A DNA stretch of 64,000 nt. It comes from Adiantum capillus-veneris. Taxonomy: Eukaryota > Streptophyta > Polypodiopsida > Polypodiales > Pteridaceae. A program made the position numbers and the translations under genes. The first letter of the stretch is position 1, and every line of letters starts with the position of its first letter. Location: positions 91,876,112-91,940,111 of the forward strand of contig CM043945.1 of the NCBI GenBank assembly GCA_014529385.2, written 5' to 3'. The notes beneath the pieces are model-generated. The model searched no databases and had not been told where the DNA came from. It saw nothing but the letters and a program-made list of their open reading frames with translations. Positions 11,547 to 24,060 of the stretch are shown piece by piece.

Positions 11547-12834
11547 GAAGCCAATTCCAGTGTCAAAAAATATCGATTTGTCTTCGGATGAAGAAGCAAC
11601 AGACAGTCGGACCACTCCAACTGGACTAAAAAGGAAGGCTAAACGAGATGAATCTGGCAGTTCAAAGAAATCGAGGATGACACTGATGAAGAACAGTGCT
11701 TTTCTGATGCAGATGGAGAGTCAAGTCAAAACAGTGAGTATTGAAAAAACTCTAGTTAGCCAGGCTGACAAACAAGCTGCTCAGACCACTGAAGTCAACC
11801 AGTCTGCAAGACAAACTACAGTCACTACCAGTACTGGCAAAGATCAGTCAAAAGCGATTACTTCTGAAAAGTTAGCAGAACAGTTCGATAAGGGCAAAGG
11901 TCCAGAATCTCCAACCCTATTGGGTGGCGTCTCCATCCCAAACAATGAAGAATCTCTACATTTGATGAAGAAGGAAAAGTTACAGCAGCTACAGACCCAT
12001 CCACTTAAAGGGCGTTCCTTTCTACAAAATTTTTTTTATGTTGCTTTACCTATATGTCTCCTGTTACAGTGTATGAGCCAACTGATTTTGACCCAGCAAC
12101 ATTCAATGATGGATGTTCAGTCCTCATGGAACACTATTGTCAATTGTATGGGACAAATGTTGGACGTTGCAGGGTCAAAAGATGAACTGAATAAGGTTAA
12201 AGATAAATTGAAGGAGACTGAGGACCATATTGAGAAGCTGAAGGAAGCAACATAATCCCAGAATATGCGCCACAATCTACTTGAAGCTCATTCAGAGAGA
12301 GCAATTAAGCTACTAAAAAGTAAGCTAGCTAAGGTGGAGTCTCATATGCAAATTATGAAGGAAGAAAAGCATAAAGCACAAAGAGCTACAGATCGGTTCA
12401 AAACTATGCTGAGAATGAAGAGAGTTGACTTCAACTCCTTGATGCTTTGTCATAAAGCTCTGAAGACTACCCTCACTGAAAGATATATCTATAATAACTT
12501 GGTGGAGATTTTAAATCCATCATGCAATGTTGTTTTTGATCTGGATAACTTGAAGTCTCTTATGGAGACCATGTAGAGTGATTTGCAGGACAAAGTTGCT
12601 GAATATAATAATGCTCTGACAAATCAAGCCATCCTAGGTTATATTGAACAACAGACTTTCCTTGAAGAAGATGAAGATAAAGAAGAAGAAGCAGATAAGG
12701 AGGAGGATGACCACTACGAAGGGCATACTAATGATGATGATGATGATGCCTCTCCTCCATATCCACCTCCAGGACCTGGTACTGGTGGCACAGGGCCAAC
12801 TAGAGGAAATCAGTCTCACAGACAGACCATCTAG
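11533..12834 (+). pseudogene. third ORF, charged and coiled-coil part
   Basis: The frame begins with a Ser/Thr/Lys-rich low-complexity stretch (SSDEEATDSR, KRKAKRDESGSSKK). A hydrophobic run near 12030-12070 (FFYVALPICLLL) ends at a CTGTTACAG acceptor-like site and could be unspliced intron. Heptad-rich segments follow (DELNKVKDKLKETEDHIEKL; RAIKLLKSKLAKVESHMQ), then a Glu/Asp block (EEDEDKEEEADKEEDD) and a Pro/Gly tail (PPYPPPGPGTGGTG). Stops at 12253-12255 and 12574-12576 break one long frame. The order of low complexity, coiled coil and acidic/proline parts matches the third ORFs at 28.4-30.5 kb and 53-56 kb. Confidence 0.5.
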
Positions 12835-12894
12835 ACCAGTATGAAGGATAGAAGTTAGGCAATCAGCAGCCAGAAGAATAACGACCCAGTAACA

Positions 12895-14280
12895 GTGAGA
12901 ATCCGCCAGCAACACAGTAGGGAGGATAAAGGGAAAAGTAAAGTTATGGCTGAGGGACCAGCTGATAAGAAGCATTCATTACAGCTTATCACACTAAATA
13001 GGATATTGAGACATCAGCAGGCTCCCATAACTAGGCAATATCTGGAGGATGATGATCTCCTATCTGATTTGGAACCCTTTCAACGATTGTATGTCAGAGC
13101 TAGGGAAATGGTTGAGCACTGGAAATCAATTTTTTCTCATGATCAAAAGACCCATCACTTACCTACGCATCCCAGTACAGTCCAGCTGTTGGACAGGGTG
13201 CCTGAATGGATAATCACTGCTGAAGAGAGAGTGATCAATCCACATTGGCAACGACAGTCTACTGTAGATTGTCGCTCTCTGGCTATAGAATTAAAGCTTC
13301 TGCTGGGAAACAAGCCAACATACAAATGTATGAAGGATGTCAGGAATCAGTTGAAAGAGGTTTTGGTGCAGATACAAATTGCTAGAGGAGTTTTGGATCA
13401 AAGGGTGCGGGCCATTCTTGAAGATCAGACGGCCACCAGCAAAGGACCTCAGACTAGAATGTCAGTCCGAGAACAGGCAAGTGCTCTCCGGAAACTGTTT
13501 CAGCTGGTGAGAGTAACCAAAAAAATGATGCAGCAAGAGAACCAAGCTGTTCTCAACTTCTTAGAATTTGTGCATGATTCCCCAGTTCTCTTGTATGCTT
13601 TACCAGCAAGGGAGACAGAATTGGCAAGATTTTTTACAACACTTCAACCTCAACATCCAGAACCATTCGATCGCCTTACATATTTCAAGATTATTGATGA
13701 CCTCCAAGATTGGTATGAGTGATCGACTATGGAATGGAAAACTTGGAAAACACTGTTCAATGATGCTCTCCAACTAAATGATATTCAGGAGCTGAAATAG
13801 GAGGTGCAGAGGATCAAACTATGTATGGGTCAGTGGAGGATTCAGATCACAGGCCTCACTAAGATCACCAATCAATTGCTGCAACTTACTATTGAGTCCT
13901 CTAAACTACCTAAAAAGGATATTACGGCTAAAACAGGCCTAGGATCATAGTATAGAGAGATAGCAGAGATTCTTTTTGAAGCTTGGATCAAAACCAATCA
14001 GCCTCTCCCAGAAGGATGGATCCATACAGCTTCACATTGTCACAAACTGGCCAGAACTAGGATCACCAAAGGCAGACGCACGCTCTATGATCCTGACACC
14101 AAAACCTATCATCCTCTTACACGTTATGAAGTGGAGATGACCACGGAAAGGTGGGATCATCTTGAGTAGGAGGCCATTTACCGACTCATTCAGAAGGAGA
14201 ATGCTGGCACTGGGACTTCTCAGACACCATCCAGGCCAAAGGGTAAACGAAAGCTGGTTCAGTGGAAGGATATTGGGTAG
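12895..14280 (+). pseudogene. third ORF, C-terminal part
   Basis: A helical region (VPEWIITAEERVINPHWQRQ, EQASALRKLFQLVRVTKKMMQ, FDRLTYFKIIDDLQDWYE) is open to 13722. Coding-like sequence continues through stops to about 14280 (TKTYHPLTRYEVEMTTERWDHLE, KRKLVQWKDIG). No known domain is visible. It does not show the C-terminal module shared by the third ORFs of Elements P and M, so it is either a different family or has diverged too far to see by eye. Confidence 0.45.
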
Positions 14281-14339
14281 TTTTATCTCCAAATTCAGTT
14301 GAGGGATTTTCCTTCTCAGCTGGAAGGTTGATATCAGTC

Positions 14340-14960
14340 TGTGTAGATGATGAGAGCTCTACACTCGCCTTTTCAGTTGTCTCTCTATCATTGGTCAAGT
14401 TCGGTCTCCAGAATCAAAATCAGACAGCGGATTTTTTTTTCTCTTCAAACCAGAATCAGACTAGGGAATTTTCTTTTCAAAATTTTTGGAATCTTGCCAA
14501 AATTCAAGAAAGGAGGGAAGGATGTAGATTTCTGAGACAGTTTCACTATGTGGGAACTGGCTCCTGTGAGACGGGCAGTGGATCAGTCAGTAATTACTAT
14601 GATAATTACCATGGTAAACCCAGGGCATATAAATAGGACCCATTACATTGTAATCAGGTTGGCAGTTGTTTTCCGCAGTTACAGGCAGGCATTAAGTCAT
14701 TTGTCGGTTGTACTCTGTTCATCTTTTGGTCCATAAGCCCACATCATCTTCATTGTAATCCTTCATCTGTAATTCCAATTATAGCAGTGTAGTATATTCC
14801 ACTTATACCTATTCTGTACTCAGTTAATCTGAATCTGAATATCATTCTGAGTACCTAGTCTGGTTCTTATTCCAGTAGATGTATTCCAGTTCAGTTTCTA
14901 TTCCTTTGTCTAGTCTACTGTCTGAACTAATACATCGCCAGTAGTTGAAAGCTTCTAACA
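14340..14960 (+). repeat. LTR-like end of the 9.3-15 kb gypsy remnant
   Basis: After the third ORF there is a non-coding block starting TGTGTAGATGATG and ending GCTTCTAACA. It has a TATA box (TATAAATA, 14628-14635) followed by a CATTGTAATC transcript-start-like region, and repeated TCTGAATC/TATTCCAGT words downstream. This is what a 3' LTR looks like, but no partner copy is present and no clear polypurine tract precedes it. Confidence 0.4.
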
Positions 14961-15431
14961 CTAGAATTAGCTATCTCAAGAGATCAACTCCAATTCCAGG
15001 AAGTCTATGGTCAGTAGCCACATTCAATGGCTGGTGGCTTTGCATTCAATGCCCGATAGAAAACTTCACATGGACTTGCCAAGTTTAAGGTGGACCTATC
15101 TACCTAAGGATGGCTACACATGGGTGCATGGGAGAGTTCTACTTGGATTTCTCTTCACAAGGGTAGCTACACATGGCTATATCTCATGAGAGAGGGTAGA
15201 TCATAAAGGCTCCCTTTGGCCTAGAAAAGGAGGCCTCTTCTACACACAAAATGGATTGTAAGGTGCCGTGAAGTGGTGGTGTGTGTGAAGTGGCATAAGA
15301 GAGAAAACCAAGGTGAGAGCTCCATTAGGGGTTGTTAATCCCTTTCTAACCTACTTCTATTTTGAAGTGCAAAGCCATTAAGTGGATGATTTTTTGTGGT
15401 CATAGCTTGCAGGGTGAACCACATATATTGT

Positions 15432-15503
<72 letters not shown>

Positions 15504-15604
15504 CTCTCTTGTGTGTGAAAATTATCTCTCCATTGAGTAAACCACTCCAATCTCTATTTAGCTATGCCTTAGTTCTTAACATCTTGGACATTGGAGACTA
15601 GACT
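14961..15604 (+). other. intergenic remnant with a CT microsatellite
   Basis: No gene is visible. A (CT)n run of about 68 bp lies at 15433-15500. This is the left flank of the complete element starting at 15610. It would have been continuous with 31542 before that insertion. Confidence 0.5.
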
Positions 15605-15609
15605 TTCAC
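15605..15609. repeat. target-site duplication, left (TTCAC)
   Basis: TTCAC abuts the TGTTGG start of the 5' LTR and is repeated at 31537-31541 after the AAAACA end of the 3' LTR. A 5-bp duplication is the usual gypsy integrase footprint. Confidence 0.93.
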
Positions 15610-16534
15610 TGTTGGAGCCCAACTTGTCCAACTGTTGTAATGAGACCACCTTGTAAAGCCTATCAAATTCCCATTTTTATGTCAAAGACGTCTTATCGTT
15701 TTGATCCACTTGTCTGGGCTATGTAAAGATTAATCAGTCAGTCAGGACCTAGATGTGTTTCCACTTTGTAATTATGATGAAGAGAACCCCATGTACATTT
15801 TGAGCTAAGGTGACTAAAGTATAAAAGTCACCTTAGAACCATTTTTTGGAGAACATTTGAATATTAATCATGTGTCGTGAGAGTCTGAGAGAGAGAGAGA
15901 GAGAGAGAGTGTGTGTCTTATCCTCTTCACTATGTGCTTATCCCTCACCGGATTCACGATGTGACCACACCATCGCGGTAGCCTCTCCGAGAGCTACGTG
16001 CCCAGGCCACGCATTGACATTTTCGAGCTGTTCGCGAGCGATCCTTTCTCGAGCTTGTTTTGCTTGTAAGTAGCACAAACAGTGTCTATTTTCAACAATC
16101 AAGTACATTATGGAATGAGAGAGAGATTAGCTACACATAGATACTCGTAGACTTAGATTTTGCACACTTTTAGATTATGACCTGTGAGTCTATCGCGACT
16201 GTATTCGAGATAACTAGGGTTAAAATCTGGTGAGATTAGACTTATAGGTAAGTATATCCTATTGAGAGGATGGTGCCTAGTAAGTTTGATGAGATTCCGA
16301 GTTCATTTGATGTGTAAATGGTGTTGTGAGCGTTTAGGGATCGAGTGGGTTGCATTCAACAAGGGTTAATGATTGATGCATCATAGAAGTGCGTATGTGT
16401 AGATTGGTCTGAGCCTGACAAGCTAACGAGATTGCCTCTATGCACCTACGGGTTAGTCGTGTCATCAGATGATAAGTATGATGTCTATGTCGTGCTTGTG
16501 AGCATGAGCAGGGGAGTAGTTTTGCCCTAAAACA
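15610..16534 (+). repeat. 5' LTR of Element P
   Basis: 925 bp, TGTTGGAGCC...CCTAAAACA. It contains a TATA box (TATAAAAG, 15820-15827) with the transcript start expected about 30 bp on, a short GA microsatellite (about 15887-15909), and one half of the TCTATCGCGA palindrome near 16191. It pairs with 30552-31536. Confidence 0.95.
15820..15827 (+). promoter_or_regulatory. TATA box in the 5' LTR of Element P
   Basis: TATAAAAG in the context CTAAAGTATAAAAGTCACC. The identical site is at 30762-30769 in the 3' LTR. Confidence 0.7.
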
Positions 16535-16535
16535 T

Positions 16536-16553
16536 TGGCGCCGCTGTCGGGGA
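16536..16553 (+). other. primer-binding site, tRNA-Asp type
   Basis: TGGCGCCGCTGTCGGGGA begins two bases after the LTR. It matches the complement of the 3' end of plant tRNA-Asp (TGGCGCCGTTGCCGGGGA, from general knowledge) at 16 of 18 positions. Minus-strand DNA synthesis would start here. Confidence 0.82.
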
Positions 16554-18190
16554 CACAAGACCTTAACTAGGGAGATCTACGTCACTCATGTGATGGTTAT
16601 CTTACTTTAGTTTCTATAGAGAGAGCTTAAACTTTTAGAACAAGATCCAGGATAGAGTATCCTGAGGTCTAGTGGATAGCCAGGAAGCCTGTGTCTTGTC
16701 GAGGGTCTGTGACTAGTTAGATTTAGTTAAGTAGGATAATGTGGAGCAATGGTTTTTGGTTTTGAGTGCTTGTTATGCTTGTGTAGAAATAAAGTAGAAA
16801 AACGGTGTAAAAACGCAAAACAAACAAAAAGAAGAAACAATAAGGTTGTTTGCTTGCCTTGAAAGCAAAACCCACACCATATACTCTTTAAGGGGGTGAA
16901 AAGAGTAGACATTGGAATTTATGATCCAACACTTGAGAAAACATAAAAATTGTGACCAAAACCAACAAAAAGAAACAGGTGATTGTCATAAGAAAACACT
17001 AAGTGAACCTAAAGAGGCCAAGAAGAGATATAACCATTAGCCTAGGGTAAACTGATTGTGTCATGTGGTACGACTGATATTCACAAGCTTAAGATGAAGT
17101 GTCATCAAATTTGCATCACTTTAAGTGCATTTGAGTTGTGAATTTCCATAGAAAAGTGAAATTTGTGAAGTGCTTGAGTCCAAGGTCAAAATAAGTCCAA
17201 ACTTCATAAAACTTGAGGGATAGACTTATATGGGCACAAAGAACACAACTGTCCAAAAACAGACAAAAAATCAAATCCCAATTTCTCTTTGCTGAGTCTA
17301 TCGCGATAGAATGGTGAATTTGGTGATTGACTAACAACTGGAAAAACCCTTTAAATCATAGGTTTAACACATCAACACAAGGGTGCTCACAAAAATTGAG
17401 TGAATTTGAACACCATCTTTGACCACAAAACTTCAAAACTGTTGTTTTAGAATTTGAATTCAGAGACAGGGGCAAGAAGGCTTTGACCAAATGTCCAATC
17501 AGTGAAAAAACTTGTCAATGCACTACACAGGGAGTGGGTGAACCAGCTGTGGAGATAACTTGTGAAAAATGCCAACAGTGGAGAGCTTGCTGAGTCTATC
17601 GCGATAGACTAGGGAAGCTGCTCTGCTGAGGACCTTATTTTTCAAATTTCCCCTAGGGAGAGCTTTAGCAGAGCCTATACAAAATACACACCAAATTTCA
17701 AGGTATTTAGATCACTGAAAGTGAATCTAAGGCCTAGATAGAGAATCAAGCTTTGACCAAAATACTAAAATTGGACCAAAACCCAAACCAAGTGTCCAAA
17801 CTTCATAAAACTTAAGGGGTATACTATAGAGAGTAAGAGGAACTCGAAGGTGAAGTCACAATTTTAAATTGACTGATGCTGAGTAGTTTGTCAGTCTATC
17901 GCGAAAGACTCGGGAAGTGGTGATTCAGATAATTTTTGCAAGTTGTGACTATACTGCTAGGACATACTCTTCACATAGATCCCAGCCATCATTTCATATT
18001 TGAAATTGGACCACCAGAAGACTGACTAAGTGGTTGTTGTACATACTTGAAAGATTTTTCGTGGTTCAAGGAAAACCCTTGTGAACAGACTAACCATACT
18101 TGTGTAGATCCCAGAAGGAGATCATCACAGAGCCGCACAGGAAGAAGGAGTCCAGGTAAGCTTTAAGTTTGCAACCCAACTTTCATTCTT
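16554..18190 (+). repeat. 5' leader of Element P with three palindromes
   Basis: The 1.6-kb untranslated leader has no domain-bearing frame. It holds three copies of a TCGCGA-centred palindrome: 17297-17310 (TCTATCGCGATAGA), 17593-17610 (AGTCTATCGCGATAGACT, perfect 18-mer) and 17893-17910 (one mismatch). They are 298 and 300 bp apart. Other words recur in step (AACTTCATAAAACTT near 17195 and 17800), so the leader looks like a degenerate 300-bp tandem repeat. Confidence 0.75.
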
Positions 18191-20980
18191 ATGTATTTAA
18201 GTTCAGGAGCCTTTTTTAAGTCAGGAGCTAAAAGTTTCAAAAGTCAAGTAAGCACCACATCCACCAAAGAGAGTGTAACTCAGACGAGACTAGACCCATT
18301 AGCACTGATCATTGAGGAGGGTAGTGATAGTGACACTTCGGCGGAGAAGTCCTTCTTCATGATGGGGAGTCAACAGCCAGGAGGTGTTACCTATGAAGGA
18401 CCAATGCCCGGGGGAAGCACCTCCCTAAATCCTTTGACTGATTCCAAGTTCATTGTGATCTTCTTAGAAGGAACAAACTCGAGGGGAGCCCTAGTTTTTT
18501 TCGACTATCGAGGACGCAAGTGTATTTTTATTGAATAAAGAGTGGCTCAGAGGATGGAGATAATTCAAGTCTATGATGATGGAGACAGATTCCGAGATGA
18601 AAAGGGGGATCACTATCTGATAGTTAGTAACCTTGAGGATTACAATAGATATGGAGATAACATGGCAAAAGGGAAAATGGTTTCAGAAACCCAAGAACCA
18701 CCTCCTAACATTGATCGACCTGGAGCACTTTTTATGTATGATAAGAAAACAACCAGGGTCTCAACCTATCATGAGAATGTGGGCATTTACAAGCCTGAAA
18801 GCGAGGGAATAGTCTCTTACTTTCGATGCAAGGAACCCTACCCAGGTTATTTACTTATTCTCTTATGAAACTGATATGGGGAAGGATATTGTTTTTGTTG
18901 ACAGGTAGTACAGGCGAGAATACAAACGTATTCTCCCAGAGGAGGTTGAAAAGGCAACAGTTCCAGGAGCATCAACATATGCCCCTGACGAAGTACCAAG
19001 AGCCACTTACACCCCTAGCAAGTCGACAAATCCCTTTTTAGAAGAGTATGACGCTACCTCATATTCTACCCGACAACCGAAGTTCAACTACCAGGACCAA
19101 CCAGCTACTCAGCCATCATTGCAGGCATGGATTCGACAGAGTGCTACATTAAAACAAGACCGAACCCGAGAGGGTTATCAAACTGCACAAGGGCTAAGGG
19201 ATTTACAAGAACCACCACTCTATGCACAGTATCAAGGAGAGAGTAAGCCAAAGACTCAGGGGTCAACAGATCTTGGAAGACCACCCCTAGAACGAGTTCG
19301 GAGAGATGAACCATATCTTGCAAGAACTGTTAGAAGTTATGGCTTAGGAGCACCATTGGGAGAGGAGCCGGGCCACTACAGAAGACCAGAGGAGGTATAT
19401 CGACTAGGACGTGGAGATCCAATGATGAGATTTGTATACCATCGTAGAATTAGACCTTCTCAAGTGCAAAAATGGGTAAACAAGAAATACATGGGAAGCA
19501 GGGATCCGAGAGATCATGTAGCAGCCTTTGTGCGTGTAATTAGAGTTGAAGAGGTGTTAGACTTCCCTACCCAATTTGCAGGGTTTGGATTAACCTTAGA
19601 GTATGATGCTGCTACTTGGTTTGACTCTGTGTCTCACAAATCCATAAATTCAAACAAAAAGATGGAGAATCTGTGCGAAAGGCAGCCCTACGACTAAAAA
19701 GATATGTTAAGTTATGCCCCGTGGAAGAACTTCCAACTCAGTCCAGACTTATGTTTATAGTTTTCCAAGGACTAAGGAATGCAAATCTCCAGAAGGACTT
19801 ACATATGAAGAGGAGCACGACGTTGAATAAGTTAACCAAGGAGGCTCTATACCTTGTGGACGATTGTGCGGTCTACAAAGAGGGTGAGTTCAAGGATCTC
19901 GATGATGATTCCTCCTCGCAACAAAGCGGATCCAAGTCTGCTAAGACAACACCAAAAGGAGAAGTAGTTGTAAGCCAAGAGCAGCTTGTAGAGGAAGTGC
20001 TAAAAAAGATTAAATTGTATGCCAAACCACAAGCTAAACAACCAAAATGGTGTGCGATTGAACAAAAATGGACAAACCATGGGATGGAGGAATATTATTA
20101 TAACAAGGGATATGTGAGAGAAGGACCATATGCTCCATAAGCTCAGGCGACATCCCCTCAAGTTCCACCGATGCCTAGATATCAAACAGGCAACCTACCA
20201 CGACCTGTAGGTGTAGAAAGACCATAACTAGTGTTGGGACAACAACCACCCCTACCAAGATTACGACCAGTCGGCATAAGATACACACCAACAATCTGAA
20301 TCAGAAGAGAAGGCTTTGGTGCCTATGCATGCATACTACGAAGATCCCAATGGATATGTGGCAAACTCTGTCTATTATCCACCGGAAGAACCCTCCACAC
20401 CAGAACCATGGAGCATGATAGGAAATACAGGACCACCAACTGCTGCACAGGCAGCAGGAGAAGGAAGATATAGCTTGGATGAACGGACGTTGTTGTTCAT
20501 AGCCAATGGAGGCATGAGCGGCCATAGGCTTGCACACCAACAAAGAGGAGCTTAAGGAGCACCTCAACAGCCTAAGGGACCATGCTACAAGTGTCGTGGA
20601 GACCATTGGCTGAGGGACTGTCCTCATGATGAAATCATTTGGGTCAACGCATATTGCACCGAGTGTGGAATTACTCACTTGATCTCTGATTACCCTAAGA
20701 ACCTAAGCAAAGGAGCAAAAAATACGTTGAATATGATGGGAGAATTGCCTTCCAGTGGAGGGTCAGAAAACGAAACTCTTATTCCTATTACGGTCTTTAC
20801 GAGAGCCCAAACGAGGAAAAATGACAATCAGCCCAAGAGTAACGATGAAAATCAAGAGGAAATCAAGACTGACAAGTCTAGCGTCAGTCGTGATAATCCT
20901 TGGAAAGAACGAAGAGCAAAAATGAAAGCTAGACGTGAGCGAAAACAAAAAGCTGTAGACGGAAGTGGGCAAATGTCTTG
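18191..20980 (+). pseudogene. Element P gag
   Basis: An N-terminal region of unknown type (18191-18868, one stop at 18536) shifts frame into a Pro/Arg-rich linker. The capsid region follows: MMRFVYHRRIRPSQVQKWVN, DPRDHVAAFVRV, FAGFGLTLEYDAATWFDS. A deletion or frameshift near 19650 is followed by the second half of capsid (SRLMFIVFQGLRNANLQKDL, LTKEALYLVDDC). Nucleocapsid has two zinc knuckles near 20583-20700. The first is CYKCRGDHWLRDC (CX2CX3HX4C, one residue shorter than usual). The second is CTECGITHLISDY, with its last Cys changed to Tyr. Stops at 20138 and 20553 also interrupt the frame. Confidence 0.82.
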
Positions 20981-21632
20981 AAAAATTTGGTATAAGGACG
21001 CCTCTTAAGTTCTTCAAAACTGAGCTTAATGACACAGAACCGAAGAGATTCAACACTAGACCAGTGCCGCTCAACAAGGTCGGAGAGTATTGTGAGGGTG
21101 AAGACAAAAACACTACTCTACCAGTTGAGTATAACGGCATAGATACTAAGGCCATACTTGATAGCGGAGCTGGCATTGCCATTGCGACCAAATTGCTATG
21201 GGAAAATGGGGAAAACCGGCAATACGAACAACTAGAATGAAATTACAACTAGCGGATGGGCACATAGAAAGGCCTATAGGATTGCTTGAGACAATTGTGG
21301 TATCTTCATGTGGCATAGAGTACGAACATACATTTGCCATAGTAGATTTCGGCAAGAAGAACAATTATAAAATTATCCTTGGTAGGTCATTCATGACGCA
21401 ACTCAAGATGGTGCAGGACTGGGGGTATGATTATTTGTATCTAAGACATGTTGAAACCACTACACGTGTAAATATGAAAAATTATAGCTACCATGATGTC
21501 ACGAGAACACCTGTGGAAGAATTTGACTCAGCCACCACCCTTAGTGGATCAAAAGTCCCAGCGTGGCTCTGTAAGAAAAAAGAGATATGGATGTGCGGAG
21601 CATCTCAATGTAGTGAATTTGACCACAATTAA
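20965..21632 (+). pseudogene. Element P protease 1 (between gag and RT)
   Basis: A retropepsin in the normal place. Catalytic Asp-Ser-Gly-Ala lies at 21160-21171 (KAILDSGAGIAIATK). A frameshift near 21220 is followed by the flap region (LQLADGHIERPIG) and the C-terminal KIILGRSFMTQLKM motif. The fold elements are in the usual order and the length is about that of a plant gypsy protease. This is a separate domain from protease 2 at 26049. Confidence 0.85.
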
Positions 21633-21639
21633 AGGACAC

Positions 21640-22611
21640 TAGAGAGGGTCTTGGAAGACGATGCCTATATACGAGAACCCTTTCCTGAAGAGAAGCTCGA
21701 ACCCCTAGAATGGTCTCAAATTTTGGCTACATTGGATGTATGAGTCAATGAAGTCACTCCCACCAAATTTTGTGACGAGAATGGCTACGATATTGTACTA
21801 TACTACATGTTGAGAAAAATTGTGGAGGAAGACGAGAATGAAGGAGACACTAAGAATACGAGGATCAATCAAACGGAAACGAAACTTGAGATTAAGATAC
21901 TGGCCTATGTGGACATCCCCACCAAAGAAATCGAGCAGGATGGAGAAGAATTTTATGATTCTTCTGATCAATGTGGAAACAAGGATAATGCGGATGACGA
22001 GAAGTCAGAAAATACGAAGGAAGACGACCATCAGGATCAAGACAATGACGTCTTCTATAACTTCCAAAACCAAAGTGTTAGACGCCAAAAAAGATACAAG
22101 AGTAGGCGACACCATAACAATCTACCAACTAGGCTTAGACATATGCCTGAGTTCAGGAGTAAGACACATTTCCTTATGAACATTCATGCTGTTGATTGTG
22201 CTAAGGATAAGGTGTCAGGAAGATTTTTTAAGGTTGCTAAAGACACAGGTTTTAAGGCAAGACTGTTGACACTTAAGAAAACCTACAAAGCAAAAAAAAA
22301 GAGTTGCAACTGAAATATTGGATGTCTTTGGAGCTCCGATTATAACGAAAGTTGAACGGAAAAAGAGATACAATGATTTGAAACAAAAGCTGAAAAATGT
22401 ATGGACAACTAAAATGGAAAGTAGCGATGGAACAAACGCTAGTGATGGGAGTAAAAAGATAGATGTACCTCCTCACTATTGTAAGTACACCATTCAAGAA
22501 AGAAAATTGGTGGTTCAGCAACCAATGAGAGAGCCTAAATCAAACGAGTCCTACGATGGGCCAGAGAACACCAAGAAAATAGACCTAGTAGAGCCGGGAG
22601 AAAGTCCTTGA
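21640..22611 (+). pseudogene. Element P linker between protease 1 and RT
   Basis: About 970 bp of Glu/Asp/Lys-rich low-complexity coding sequence (DNADDEKSENTKEDDHQDQD, KRYKSRRHHNN) with a frameshift near 22300. No domain is seen. It probably acted as a spacer in Gag-Pol. Confidence 0.55.
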
Positions 22612-24060
22612 CCTGCTTACATTGCCACAAATCTAAGCTGTGAAGAAGAGGACTTACTGATCAAAACGCTTAAAGAATTTCATGATGTATTTGCCTAGTC
22701 ATACAAAGATCTGAAGGGGGTGGATCCTAACATGTGTGAACATTCAATCCCTCTGAAGTCTGATGCAAAGCCAAGAATACAACGTTCATACACGTACAAT
22801 GAGACATTCCCCAAAAGGATCAAGGAAGAGATAGACAAACTTATGGAGGCTGAATTTATTTATGAGATAGAGCACACGGACTAGGTGTCGTCGATAGTGG
22901 TGGTACCTAAGAAAAACGAGAAATTACGAGTGTGTGTGAATCTCAAGAAGGTAAATGCAGCAACAATAAGGGACAACTATCCTCTTCCTATCATGGAACA
23001 CGTCCTGGAACGAGTAGCAGGAAAGCAAGCCTATAGCTTTATGGACGGATTCTCTGGTTATAACCAATTGGGGGTCAAACTAGAAGATCAATACAAAACG
23101 GCGTTTGCAAAAGAATGGGGCATATATGCGTTTAGGGTAATGCCATTTGGCTTGACCAATGCTCCAGCCACATTTCAGAGATTAATGACACATGCTTTTA
23201 AAGAATACCTACGAATATTCTTGGATATTTACATGGATGACTTGTGTGTCTATTCTCTATTGAGAGAAGACCATATAGATCATCTTAGAAAGGTATTCAA
23301 AAAATGCAAAACGTATAGGATTTGCCTCAACCAAGAAAAATGTGTATTCATGGTACGGCAAGGTAAGATCCTAGGCCACATAGTATCGGCTAATGGAATT
23401 ACCACTGATGAAGACAAGGTAAAGGTGATCATAGAATTGCCAAGACCAAACACTGTACGAGAGGTACAATCATTTATGGGACATTGTGGATACTACCGAC
23501 GTTTTATCTACATGTACGTTGTAATAACAAAACCCTTGTATAGTCTAATCGCGATCTTCATATGGACCAACGAATATGAGGAGTCATTTCAGAAACTAAA
23601 AGATGCACTGTTATCTGCACCAATTCTAAAAGCACCAGATTGGTCAAAGATCTTCCATGTACATGTAGATGCTTCGTCTTTTTCAATAGGCTGTATATTA
23701 GCACAACCGGGGGAGGGTAATACAGATTTTCCCATCAGTTATGCTAGTATACAACTCAACAGTGCAGAGAAGAATTATACTACCATTGAAAGAGAAGGAT
23801 TGGGTATGATATATGTGGTATAGAAATTTTGGCATTACTTACTTGTGAACAAATTCACATTTTTTGTGGATCATCAGGCACTCTTGTACTTAGTAAATAA
23901 ACCTTGTAACATGGGACGAATTGTAAGATGGTTCATTTTGTTGCTGGAGTTTGATTTTACGGTAGTAGTAAAGAAAGGAAAAACTCATCAAAGAGCAGAC
24001 CACCTTTCTCAATTACTACATGGAGAAAAGGCTACTGGTGTAGATGATGATCTCCCAGAC
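22612..24060 (+). pseudogene. Element P reverse transcriptase and RNase H
   Basis: RT starts near FHDVFA and EHSIPLKSDAKPRIQ. VNLKKVNAATIRDNYPLP, FMDGFSGYNQ (first catalytic Asp), FRVMPFGLTNAPATFQR and YMDD at 23230-23241 follow. LGHIVSANGI and FMGHCGYYRRFI mark thumb and connection. RNase H keeps VDASSFSIG (Asp), the TTIEREGLG Glu, FFVDHQALLYL (Asp) and RADHLSQL (Asp). Stops at 22696, 22882 and 23821 interrupt it. The first two sit where Trp is expected (VFAW, DWVS), consistent with TGG to TAG. Unlike the Tat element at 3758, there is only one RNase H and it looks complete. Confidence 0.92.

Noticed and set aside
12030-12075. Transmembrane segment in the third ORF (FFYVALPICLLL)
   Set aside because: It ends at an acceptor-like CTGTTACAG and follows a T-rich tract, so it may be unspliced intron. 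Not firm enough to call an envelope anchor.
15433-15500. Possible CRISPR or satellite array
   Set aside because: It is a plain CT dinucleotide repeat with no spacers.
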